From contig CAXATO010000013.1 in NCBI GenBank assembly GCA_963972255.1, positions 1 through 64,000 on the forward strand: a DNA stretch of 64,000 bases, given 5' to 3'. This stretch comes from UBA1479 sp002706405. Lineage in GTDB: Bacteria; Pseudomonadota; Alphaproteobacteria; Rhodospirillales; Casp-alpha2. Below the pieces are notes generated by a model, which saw only the letters and a program-made list of their open reading frames with translations, made no database searches and had not been told where the DNA came from. A program made the translations under genes and the position numbers. Positions 55,495 through 63,364 of the stretch are shown here, piece by piece; position 1 is the stretch's first letter; the number at the start of each line of letters is the position of its first letter.

Positions 55495-57165
55495 CTAGGC
55501 TCGGGAGGGAGATTCATCCGTATCCGTCCGGCGATGCGCCAGATATCCGAAGGCCGCGAACAGGCCGGCCAGGACCAGCGCCAGGGTATTTCCGATCCGG
55601 GAAAACAGGGTTCGCGCCTCGATCGGCTCGGGCAGGCCCGCGTCGATCGCGCCGGCCTCGCCAAGGCCCAGGGCGGTGACCGTGCGGCCCCAGGGATCGA
55701 TGATCGCCGAGATACCCGTATTCGCCACGCGGACCAGCGGCAGGCCTTCCTCGACACTGCGCAGACGGGCCGCCGCCAGGTGCTGGTACGGGCCCGGCGT
55801 GACGCCGAACCAGGCATCATTGGTGAGGTTCAGAAGCCAGCGCGCGCGGGGCTCCTCCAGCGTTTCGCCGGGGCGCGGCAGCACGGCGTGGGGGAAGATG
55901 ACCTCGTAACAGATGAGCGGCGAAAACGGCGGCAGGCCCTTGACCTCGAGTACCCGGGGGCCCGGGCCGGGCGTGAAGTTGCCGCGCCCTTGGGTGATCT
56001 TGAGAAAGCCGAGCCAATCCTGAAACGGCACGTACTCGCCGAACGGCACCAGATGATGCTTGTCATAGGTCAGGGCGACGCGGCCCGACGCCTCGACCGC
56101 ATAGAGACTGTTGTAGACCCGGGGCGGGCCGTCGGACCGGTCTTCGATGCGCAGCGATCCAGTCAGCAGCGCACCCTTGATGGGGGCGGCATGGGACAGG
56201 GCGCGGAGCAGCACCGGCTCGCGCCCCAGCACATAGGGCACCGCCGTTTCCGCCCAGATGATATGCGTCGGCTCCGGTGCCGGGTCGGGCTTCGGTTCAT
56301 CACCCTGTTCCGGGGACGGTTGCGGCACGCCGTCGACACCCCCGGGGTTGAGGCTCATCTCGATCTGGCGGGCGACATGGCCGGCGCGCAGGCCCGAGCG
56401 CCATTTGTCCGCCTGGGCGATGTTGGGCTGCACCAGGCGCAGATGGACACCCGGGGCGAACGCCGTTTCGGCCCCGGCGAGACGCCACATGCCGCCGCCC
56501 CACACGCCCGCGAGAAAAGCCGCCGCGAAGGCGCTGGCAAGCCAGGGCCGCCGCCCGCCGGAGGCAAGCGCGGCCGGGGCCGACGCGGCCCAGACGGTGA
56601 ACAGGCTGAGGCCATAGATCCCGACCGCCGACGCCGGCTGAACCATGGCGTCGGCAAAGGTCCAGACCGTGCCCATGAGGTTCCAGGGAAAGCCCGTGAA
56701 CAGCCAACCCTGCACCCATTCGCTGATCGTCCAGGCGGCCGCCAGGATCAGCGCGTCGCCGCCGCCGGGCGCGGCCCCCGTTCGGCGAAGCCGGTGCAGG
56801 ATGCCGGCGGCGAGTGCCGGAAACAGGCCGAGCACCGCCGCGAAGCCGACCACGGCGATGGGGATCAGCCAACCGTGGCGGGCCAGATCGATGGTCAGGG
56901 AATGGGAAATCCAGAAGGTGCCGGCCGCCGCATGGCCGGCGCCGAACCACCAGCCGTCGGCCAAAGCGCCCCGAAGATTCGGACGCGACGCAATCAGCCA
57001 GATCAGGCCGGCAAAGGCGGGCACCAGAAAGATGACGATATGCAGCGGCGGTAATGCCCCCGCCGCCAGCACGCCGAGCCCCACCGCCAGACCCCGTCGC
57101 CGCCAGCCCGTCAGGCCCACGGCACCGTCATGGAGGCGTCGGAACCCGGACGGGGCCCCGCTCAT
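55495..57165 (-). CDS. lnt: apolipoprotein N-acyltransferase
   Basis: Inner-membrane enzyme adding the third acyl chain to lipoproteins, 556 residues. Several N-terminal membrane helices, then a nitrilase-like periplasmic domain with Glu in IWAETAVPYVLG, Lys in YDKHHLVPFGEYVPF and the catalytic Cys in LICYEVIFP; a final membrane helix near the end (LALVLAGLFAAFGYL). All three catalytic residues are in place. Starts within the corC stop (4-bp overlap). Confidence 0.95.
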   Translation of the reverse strand: MSGAPSGFRRLHDGAVGLTGWRRRGLAVGLGVLAAGALPPLHIVIFLVPAFAGLIWLIASRPNLRGALADGWWFGAGHAAAGTFWISHSLTIDLARHGWLIPIAVVGFAAVLGLFPALAAGILHRLRRTGAAPGGGDALILAAAWTISEWVQGWLFTGFPWNLMGTVWTFADAMVQPASAVGIYGLSLFTVWAASAPAALASGGRRPWLASAFAAAFLAGVWGGGMWRLAGAETAFAPGVHLRLVQPNIAQADKWRSGLRAGHVARQIEMSLNPGGVDGVPQPSPEQGDEPKPDPAPEPTHIIWAETAVPYVLGREPVLLRALSHAAPIKGALLTGSLRIEDRSDGPPRVYNSLYAVEASGRVALTYDKHHLVPFGEYVPFQDWLGFLKITQGRGNFTPGPGPRVLEVKGLPPFSPLICYEVIFPHAVLPRPGETLEEPRARWLLNLTNDAWFGVTPGPYQHLAAARLRSVEEGLPLVRVANTGISAIIDPWGRTVTALGLGEAGAIDAGLPEPIEARTLFSRIGNTLALVLAGLFAAFGYLAHRRTDTDESPSRA

Positions 57166-58118
57166 TCCGCCGTCTTGTCCTGATCGGCCTTATCGGCGGC
57201 GCTGCGGCGGCGCACCCGCAATCGATGCACCCGCCGGGGGTCGGCCTGGAGAATTTCGAATTCGAAGCCCGAGGGATGGGCGACCAGCTCGCTGCGGATC
57301 GGCACGCGACCGGCCAGCGCGAACACCAGCCCGCCCAGGGTGTCGATGTATTCCCGTTCCTCATCGGTGGCGAAGGCGCCGACTTTTTCTTCCAACGCCT
57401 CGATCTCGACCCGGGCATCGGCCGTGTAGGAACCGTCGGGGTTTTCCTTGAGCACCGGTTCGGACGAACGATCATGTTCGTCCTCGATCTCGCCGATGAT
57501 TTCCTCGACCAGGTCCTCGATGGTGACCAGCCCGTCGACGCCGCCGTATTCATCGACCACCAGGGCCATGTGCGACCGCCGGGCGCGCATTTCCAACAGC
57601 AGTTCGAGAACTTCCATGGAGGGCGCCACGAACAGGATCCGCCGCAGATGTTCCGACAGCTTGAAGTCCTCGTCCTGGCCGCCCCACAGGAACAGATCCT
57701 TGATGTGGGCCATGCCGATGACATCGTCGAGCGTGCCCCGGTAAACGGGCAGGCGCGAATGGCCCTGCTCGCCGATCAGGCGCACGATGTCCTTGAGCGG
57801 CGTGTCCGCCTCGACCGCGACGATGTCGACGCGCGGCACCATGACGTCTTCGACCGTGAGGCCGCGCAGATTGAGAATGTTGGACAGAAGTGCCCGTTCA
57901 TCGTCGCCGATCGGAGCGGCAGGCTCGGCCCGCTCTTCGATGATCTCCTCGAGCGCTTCGCGAACGGAGCCGTTCTGTCCGCCGCGGAACCGGCGTTTCA
58001 GGCGCTGCCACAAGGACGTGCTGCGCGCCTCGGTCGGCGACGTGGGAGATTCCTGCGATGAGGAATGGGGGGTGGCCCCGGCTTCCCGGGGCGGGGGACT
58101 CGATGATGTATCGTTCAT
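57162..58118 (-). CDS. corC: CorC/HlyC-type CBS-domain protein
   Basis: 318 residues, soluble. Two CBS domains (about 70-195) with VEDVMVPRVDIVAVEADTPL, followed by a CorC_HlyC transporter-associated domain with DGSYTADARVEIEALEEKVG-like DARVEIEALEE and GLVFALAGRVP. Usually tied to Mg/Co efflux or membrane protein function; lies with ybeY and lnt in the classic phoH-ybeY-corC-lnt order. Symbol by position and family. Confidence 0.88.
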   Translation of the reverse strand: MNDTSSSPPPREAGATPHSSSQESPTSPTEARSTSLWQRLKRRFRGGQNGSVREALEEIIEERAEPAAPIGDDERALLSNILNLRGLTVEDVMVPRVDIVAVEADTPLKDIVRLIGEQGHSRLPVYRGTLDDVIGMAHIKDLFLWGGQDEDFKLSEHLRRILFVAPSMEVLELLLEMRARRSHMALVVDEYGGVDGLVTIEDLVEEIIGEIEDEHDRSSEPVLKENPDGSYTADARVEIEALEEKVGAFATDEEREYIDTLGGLVFALAGRVPIRSELVAHPSGFEFEILQADPRRVHRLRVRRRSAADKADQDKTAE

Positions 58119-58151
58119 GTTACCAGGATAGATGCCCTTGCGAACGGGCGG

Positions 58152-58667
58152 TCACCGCTCCTTTCCATATGGATCGGGGACGCCGAGGCCCCCAAGGATA
58201 TCCGTTTCCAATCGCTCCATCCTGTCCGCCTCGTCCGTGTCGATATGGTCGAAGCCCAGAAGATGCAGCATACCATGGACGCACAGGTGGGATAAGTGGT
58301 CGGCCAGGGGGATGCCCTGATCTTCGGCCTCGGCCGCCGTGACGCCGAAGGCGATGACCACGTCGCCCAACATCTCGGGCATGCCGGGCAGGGCCGGGCC
58401 GGCCGGCATGTCACCCTCCTGCTGTGCGAAAGACAGCACGTTGGTCGGCCCCTCCTTGCCTCGGTAATCCCGGTTGAGGTCGGCCACCATGGCGTCATCG
58501 GCAAGCACCAGGGACACCTCGGCGGGGCGGTCGCCGTCGCCGTGATCGAGGGCGCCATAGGCGGCGGCCAGGGCGCGCTCGGCGATCGTTTCGGCATCGG
58601 CGAGCGCCGCCGTCCATTCGGGCGACGCGATCTCGATCGCGATCTCCAACGTCGGCGCGGGAATCAT
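58152..58667 (-). CDS. ybeY: endoribonuclease YbeY (rRNA maturation)
   Basis: 171 residues. Zinc endonuclease motif HGMLHLLGFDH (His-x3-His-x5-His) is complete; ADLNRDYRGKEGPTNVLSF is the conserved block. The ATG giving MIPAPTLEIAI was chosen, 10 bp after the phoH stop; a longer form reading into phoH is unlikely. Roles in 16S 3' end maturation and 70S quality control, and a working partner of PhoH. Confidence 0.92.
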   Translation of the reverse strand: MIPAPTLEIAIEIASPEWTAALADAETIAERALAAAYGALDHGDGDRPAEVSLVLADDAMVADLNRDYRGKEGPTNVLSFAQQEGDMPAGPALPGMPEMLGDVVIAFGVTAAEAEDQGIPLADHLSHLCVHGMLHLLGFDHIDTDEADRMERLETDILGGLGVPDPYGKER

Positions 58668-58677
58668 CCCGGCCTCG

Positions 58678-59787
58678 TCATTCGTCGCTTTGTTCGCGTT
58701 CGCTTTCATAATGCTCATATCGCGCGCCGGCACGGCGCGAGGTTTCCACGTTTTGATAGGCATGGACGATGCGCGACACCAGGGGGTGGCGCACAACGTC
58801 CTGCTCCGTGAACTCGACGAAGCGGATGCCCTTGGTGCCGATCAGCACTTCCTGGGCGTCACGCAGGCCCGATCGGATGCCCCGCGGCAGATCGACCTGG
58901 CTGAGATCGCCGGTCACCACCATGCAGGAATTCTCGCCCAGGCGGGTCAGGAACATCTTCATTTGCACGGGTGTGGTGTTCTGCGCCTCGTCCAGAATCA
59001 CGAAGGCGTTGGACAGGGTGCGGCCGCGCATGAAGGCCAGAGGGGCAACCTCGATCTCGCCGCTTTCCAGGCGCTTTTCCACCTGCTGCTGCGGCAGCAT
59101 GTCATAGAGCGCGTCGTACAGCGGGCGCAGATAGGGATCGACCTTTTCGCGCATGTCGCCGGGCAGGAAGCCGAGCTGTTCGCCGGCTTCGACCGCCGGA
59201 CGCGACAGAATGATGCGATCGACCCGCCCCTGGACAAGACGTTCGACCGCCTTGGCCACGGCAAGATAGGTCTTGCCCGTGCCTGCCGGACCCTGGCCGA
59301 ACACCAGCGGGCATTCGTCGATGGCGCCGAGATAGTCGGCCTGGGTCGAGGTCCGCGCGGTGATCATCTTGTTGCGGGTATGAACCGACACGCCGGCGTC
59401 CTTGAGCCCCGCCTTGGGGTCGCCATCGCCGCGCCCGCCGTTCGACATGCGCAGCATGGCGTCGACTTCGGGCGTGTCGATGCTGTGGCCGTGTTTCAGG
59501 CGATCATACAGCGCGGCGAGGATTGCCGCCGCGCGATCCACGGAGGCACCGTCGCCGGTGATCGCGACTTCGTTGCCGCGGGCATGAATGGTCACGCCCA
59601 GGCCCTGTTCGATCTGCGCCAGATGGGCGTGATGGGAGCCGAACAACGCCGCCGCCAAACCGTTGTTGGCGAAGGTCATCTGTTCCGTGGTGGTGGCGGC
59701 GGCGGCACCGCCGTCGGTCGCCGGTGCCATGGGGATCACGGCTTCAACGCCGCCGCGCGTCTGCCGGCGGGAGCGCCCGCGGCTCAT
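58678..59787 (-). CDS. phoH: PhoH-like ATPase
   Basis: 369 residues. N-terminal region of about 130, then a P-loop domain with VFGQGPAGTGKTYLAVAKAVE (Walker A), AFVILDEAQNTTPVQMKMFLTR (Walker B) and VVTGDLSQVDLP. Adjacent to ybeY (toxin-antitoxin-like or RNA-processing associated family; role still unclear). Starts within the miaB stop by a 4-bp overlap. Confidence 0.92.
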   Translation of the reverse strand: MSRGRSRRQTRGGVEAVIPMAPATDGGAAAATTTEQMTFANNGLAAALFGSHHAHLAQIEQGLGVTIHARGNEVAITGDGASVDRAAAILAALYDRLKHGHSIDTPEVDAMLRMSNGGRGDGDPKAGLKDAGVSVHTRNKMITARTSTQADYLGAIDECPLVFGQGPAGTGKTYLAVAKAVERLVQGRVDRIILSRPAVEAGEQLGFLPGDMREKVDPYLRPLYDALYDMLPQQQVEKRLESGEIEVAPLAFMRGRTLSNAFVILDEAQNTTPVQMKMFLTRLGENSCMVVTGDLSQVDLPRGIRSGLRDAQEVLIGTKGIRFVEFTEQDVVRHPLVSRIVHAYQNVETSRRAGARYEHYESEREQSDE

Positions 59788-61163
59788 GCGGATCTCCTGG
59801 CTGCGGGCCGCGCCGATCCGTCGGCAAGAACCGCGCCCAGGCTGTTGCCGCCGGCCAGGACGATCTCCAGGTCGGCGATCCGGCCCAGGAAGTCGGCCGG
59901 GGCATCGACATGAACCGACTGCATGTAAGGGCTGCGGCCCAGCAACTGGCCCGCGTGGCGTCCGGGCCGGTCAAGCAGCACCGGCAGGGTCCGCCCGACA
60001 CAGCTTTCGTTGAAGGCAAGCTGCTGCGCGTTCAGAAGATCCTGAAGCTCTTTCAAGCGTGCGTCCTTTACGTCTTCGGGCACCTGCATCTCCATGGCCG
60101 CCGCCGGGGTGCCGGGTCGCGGCGAATACTTGAACGAATAGGCCTGCACGTAACCGACCTCGCGAACCAACTGCATCGTGTCCTCGAAATCGGCATCCGA
60201 CTCGCCGGGAAAGCCGACGATGAAATCCGACGACAGGCCCAGGTCGGGGCGCGCGGCGCGCAGGCGGCCGACCAGGTCGATATAGAAATCCCGACCGTGG
60301 CGGCGGTTCATGGCCTTGAGCACCCGGTCCGATCCGGACTGCACGGGCAGATGCAGATAGGGCATCAATTCGGGCACGTCGCGATGGGCGGCGATCAGGG
60401 CGTCATCGACCTCGGCCGGATAGGACGTGGTGTAGCGCAGGCGCTCGATGCCGTCGATGCCGGCCAACAGGCGGATCAAACCACCAAGCCCGAGTTCCGC
60501 GCCGTCCGCGCCGACGCCATGATAGGCATTCACGTTCTGACCCAACAGCGTGATTTCGGCGGCCCCTGCCGCGGCGAGCTCGCGGGCCTCGGCCAGGACC
60601 TGGTCGACGGGGCGGGAGAATTCGGCGCCGCGCGTATAAGGCACGACACAGAAGGTGCAGAACTTGTCGCAGCCTTCCTGCACGGTCAGGAAGGCGGCGC
60701 GGCCTTCGACCCGGGCCGGGGCCGACAAGTGATCGAACTTGGATTCCTCGGGGAAGTCGGTGTCGAGCTGGGCCCCCTTCTCGCGGTGCAGGCGGGCGAC
60801 CATTTCCGGCAGGCGGTGATAGGTCTGCGGCCCGAACACCATGTCGACATAGGGCGCGCGCTTCAAAACTTCCTCGCCCTCGGCCTGGGCGACGCAACCG
60901 GCGACGCCGAGGATCATGGCCCCGCCGTCGGCTTGGCGCGCCTGCTTCACCTTGTTGATCCGGCCAAGCTCGGAATACACCTTTTCCGCCGCCTTTTCGC
61001 GAATGTGGCAGGTGTTCAGCAACACCATGTCGGCGTCGTCCACCGCATCCGTCAGGGCATAGCCCAAGGGTGCCAGAAGGCCCGCCATACGCTCGGAGTC
61101 GTAGACGTTCATCTGGCAGCCATAGGTCTTGATATGGAGTTTCTTGGGCGCCGCGTCGGTCAC
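59784..61163 (-). CDS. miaB: tRNA-2-methylthio-N6-dimethylallyladenosine synthase
   Basis: Radical-SAM methylthiotransferase, 459 residues. N-terminal UPF0004 cysteines in YGCQMN, LNTCHIRE and GVAGCVAQ hold the auxiliary cluster; the radical SAM motif is CDKFCTFCVVPYTRG; C-terminal TRAM region. The GTG start (VTDAAPKKLHIKTYGCQ) has GAGG six bases before it, and an upstream extension is rejected. 70 bp after fur. Confidence 0.94.
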   Translation of the reverse strand: MTDAAPKKLHIKTYGCQMNVYDSERMAGLLAPLGYALTDAVDDADMVLLNTCHIREKAAEKVYSELGRINKVKQARQADGGAMILGVAGCVAQAEGEEVLKRAPYVDMVFGPQTYHRLPEMVARLHREKGAQLDTDFPEESKFDHLSAPARVEGRAAFLTVQEGCDKFCTFCVVPYTRGAEFSRPVDQVLAEARELAAAGAAEITLLGQNVNAYHGVGADGAELGLGGLIRLLAGIDGIERLRYTTSYPAEVDDALIAAHRDVPELMPYLHLPVQSGSDRVLKAMNRRHGRDFYIDLVGRLRAARPDLGLSSDFIVGFPGESDADFEDTMQLVREVGYVQAYSFKYSPRPGTPAAAMEMQVPEDVKDARLKELQDLLNAQQLAFNESCVGRTLPVLLDRPGRHAGQLLGRSPYMQSVHVDAPADFLGRIADLEIVLAGGNSLGAVLADGSARPAARRSA

Positions 61164-61233
61164 CGGATACCTCGCGGCTGCTTGTCGCCGGTCCCGAAAC
61201 CGCGGTTCAGGGAAATGTCGGGTCGGGTCATTC

Positions 61234-61662
61234 TTATTTGCCCGCACCTTTCTTCAAAGGCACGCCGTAAAGTTCCAGCTTGTGCCCGACCAAATGCATG
61301 CCGTGATCGCGGGCGATGACTTCCTGCAGGCGTTCGATTTCCGTGTTCTGGAATTCGATGACCTCGCCCGATTGCACGTTGATCAAGTGATCGTGGTGGT
61401 CTTCGGTCACTTCTTCGTAGCGCGCCCGGCCGTCGCCGAAATCATGACGTTCGATGATTCCCGCTTCTTCGAACAGGCGCACGGTCCGATAGACCGTGGC
61501 GATCGAAATCCGGCTGTCGATTTCCGACGACCGGCGGTGCACTTCCTCGACATCGGGATGATCTTCCGATTCGGACAGAACGCGCGCGATGATGCGGCGC
61601 TGGTCCGTCATTTTCATGCCTTTGTCGATACAAAGTTGCTCGATACGTGATTCCGACATCAT
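61234..61662 (-). CDS. fur: Fur/Mur family regulator lacking the zinc cysteine pair
   Basis: 142 residues. DNA-binding domain KMTDQRRIIARVL and SIATVYRTVRLFEEAGII; metal site HHDH at 89-92. Typical Fur has CxxC at positions 95 and 98 (HLICxxC); here those are Asn95 and Ser98. This is common in alphaproteobacterial Fur, where some members act mainly as a manganese-responsive Mur. Cannot tell iron from manganese by sequence. The start lies at a pair of ATG codons with GGGGAG unusually close. Upstream of miaB. Confidence 0.88.
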   Translation of the reverse strand: MMSESRIEQLCIDKGMKMTDQRRIIARVLSESEDHPDVEEVHRRSSEIDSRISIATVYRTVRLFEEAGIIERHDFGDGRARYEEVTEDHHDHLINVQSGEVIEFQNTEIERLQEVIARDHGMHLVGHKLELYGVPLKKGAGK

Positions 61663-61759
61663 CTCCCCACGGATTGCCAGCAGGCGTCTGGATTCGCCCG
61701 ATTACTATACCCCGAACGGGGCGGGTGCCAAAGCCTGAGGATCGACCCGGGAGAAAGGA

Positions 61760-62170
61760 TTACCGCTTACGCCGCGGTTTGGTGCCGAGACCGATCTTTT
61801 TCGCCAGGTTCGAGCGATGCTTGGCGTAATTCGGCGCGACCATGGGATAATCGGCCGCCAGGCCCCAGCGCTCGCGATAATCCTCGGGCGTCATGTTGTA
61901 GGCCGTCTTCAAATGCCGCTTCAGCATCTTCAATTTCTTGCCGTCTTCCAGGCAGACAATGTAATCCGGAAACACGGATTTCTTCGGCGGCACGGCCGGC
62001 TTCGGGCGCTGCGCCTGCGCCGGAACGGTGCCGACATTGGAAAGGGCGGTATAGACCTCGTTGATGAGGGCGGGAATGTCGCTGGGCGCGATCGCATTAT
62101 TGCCGACATGGGCCGCGACGATTTCCGTCGTCAGTTCAATCAGGTCGGAGGCATTCGGTTTTTCAGTCAT
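61760..62170 (-). CDS. Ros/MucR family regulator with altered zinc ligands
   Basis: 136 residues. The C-terminal DNA-binding part follows the Ros/MucR pattern: VCLEDGKKLKMLKRHLKTAYNMTPEDYRERW at about 72-102 (quoted only in part here), then a basic KKIGLGTKPRRKR tail. Of the four usual zinc ligands Cys73 and His86 remain, while the second Cys is Asp76 and the last His is Tyr91. Zinc-free or altered-ligand Ros homologues are known in Mesorhizobium loti, so this can still bind DNA. N-terminal residues 6-50 form the oligomerising part in MucR. Divergent from tusA-like. Confidence 0.82.
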   Translation of the reverse strand: MTEKPNASDLIELTTEIVAAHVGNNAIAPSDIPALINEVYTALSNVGTVPAQAQRPKPAVPPKKSVFPDYIVCLEDGKKLKMLKRHLKTAYNMTPEDYRERWGLAADYPMVAPNYAKHRSNLAKKIGLGTKPRRKR

Positions 62171-62273
62171 TAATTCGCCTATTCCTTGAAAAGCGTGTCT
62201 GCTGGGCGCCGTTGGCGGAATAAGTACCCCGATAGGGGAGCCCGCCAAGATGTGGGGGAGTTTTCAAGTCATA

Positions 62274-62311
62274 ACAACGAGAAAACATCGGTCAAAATAT
62301 TTTATTTGACC
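62274..62311 (-). promoter_or_regulatory. candidate mucR promoter with overlapping palindrome
   Basis: Leftward TTGACC (-35, within 62290-62295) and TATGAC (-10, near 62274) are about 16 bp apart. The -35 lies inside the inverted repeat GGTCAAA/TTTGACC at 62290-62311 (8-bp spacer), which could be an operator for a dimeric regulator. Confidence 0.4.
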
Positions 62312-62334
62312 CGGCGGCGCCTATATAAAGTAGG

Positions 62335-62349
62335 TGTGTATTGTACACA
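62335..62349. promoter_or_regulatory. palindrome between promoter and tusA-like start
   Basis: TGTGTA/TACACA with a 3-base centre, 28 bases before the tusA-like start codon. A TATATAA at 62322-62328 upstream could be a -10, though no -35 fits. Possible operator in the 5' leader. Confidence 0.4.
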
Positions 62350-62377
62350 AGAGTATACGACAGGAAAACGGGAAGAA

Positions 62378-62641
62378 ATGGCCGACTCGCCGGATATTGC
62401 GCATTTTTTAGATATTTCGAACGACATTTGTCCGATGACGTTCGTCAAAACCAAGCTTTTCCTGGAACGGCTGGATGCCGGCGCGGTACTTGAAGTGCGC
62501 CTGCAGGGACCCGAGCCGCTGAACAACGTGCCCCGCTCCGTGCGCGACCATGGGCACGAGGTGCTGTCCCTGGCACCGGAAGACCCGGCCCGCCCGGAAC
62601 CGGACGCCCCCCATCGTCTGGTGATCCGCAAGACGGCCTGA
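62378..62641 (+). CDS. TusA-like sulfur carrier family protein
   Basis: 87 residues with the TusA/SirA signature Cys-Pro at 18-19 in DICPMTFVKTKLFLE; this cysteine carries persulfide in known members, and helix and strand lengths fit the two-layer sandwich. The ending VIRKTA is also typical. Partners could be tRNA thiolation, molybdenum cofactor or sulfur metabolism; no neighbour settles this. Ends 22 bp from the convergent tsaB. GGAAG six bases before ATG. Confidence 0.85.
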   Translation: MADSPDIAHFLDISNDICPMTFVKTKLFLERLDAGAVLEVRLQGPEPLNNVPRSVRDHGHEVLSLAPEDPARPEPDAPHRLVIRKTA

Positions 62642-62663
62642 CAACACGCCCTGAAATCAAAAT

Positions 62664-63350
62664 CTACGGGCGCAGGCGACCGCCGTTCTTGGGCCGGACC
62701 GCGTCGGGCGGGCGCAGATAGATCGGCCCGGGGGCCGCGCCCACGGGCGGCAGGGCTCGGGCCAGGGCGATTTCACCGACCATGACCGCGTCGGGAATGC
62801 CGGAGGCATCCGCCGCGTCGGCCGCGACGCCGGCTTCGGCAAGGGCCTCGCGGGCGCGGGGGGCGGCATCCCCCGCGACGATCAATGGCCCGCCGGCCGC
62901 CAGCGCCGCCAGCCGGTCCGCCATCATGGCCGCCGGCTCCGTGAGCGGCGCCAGATCGCCATCGAACATCTGGACATAGAGATCCGCGCGTTTGGAATCG
63001 AGCGCGACCAGAACCCGGCGGTCCGCGCGCGCGGCCGGCGGCACGGCGCGGGCCACGGCGTCCAGCGTCGTCACCCCGGCGCAGGGAATTTCCAACGCCA
63101 GGGCCAGACCCCTGGCCGCCGACAAGCCGATGCGCAGGCCCGTGAAGGCGCCGGGGCCGACCGTCACGGCCAGGGCGTCGAGATCGCCGTAGGTGCAGCC
63201 GCCTTGGGTCAGGACCTCGGCGATCATCGGCATCAGGGCTTCCGACTGGCCGCGCGGCATGGCGGCGGCGCGGCGGGCCACGACCTTGCCGTCCACGAAC
63301 AGGGCCGCCGAACAGCCGGTCGTCGCCGTATCGAAGGCGAGAAGCTTCAT
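62664..63350 (-). CDS. tsaB: tRNA threonylcarbamoyladenosine biosynthesis protein TsaB
   Basis: 228 residues, ASKHA-fold partner of TsaD and TsaE in t6A37 synthesis. MKLLAFDTATTGCSAAL, PRGQSEALMPMI and VTVGPGAFTGLRIGLSAARGLA are the hallmarks. Lacks the metal site of TsaD, as expected. 14 bp after a membrane-protein gene on the leftward strand. rimI often follows tsaB; it is not here. Confidence 0.93.
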   Translation of the reverse strand: MKLLAFDTATTGCSAALFVDGKVVARRAAAMPRGQSEALMPMIAEVLTQGGCTYGDLDALAVTVGPGAFTGLRIGLSAARGLALALEIPCAGVTTLDAVARAVPPAARADRRVLVALDSKRADLYVQMFDGDLAPLTEPAAMMADRLAALAAGGPLIVAGDAAPRAREALAEAGVAADAADASGIPDAVMVGEIALARALPPVGAAPGPIYLRPPDAVRPKNGGRLRP

Positions 63351-63364
63351 GACATGCGGGTCCT

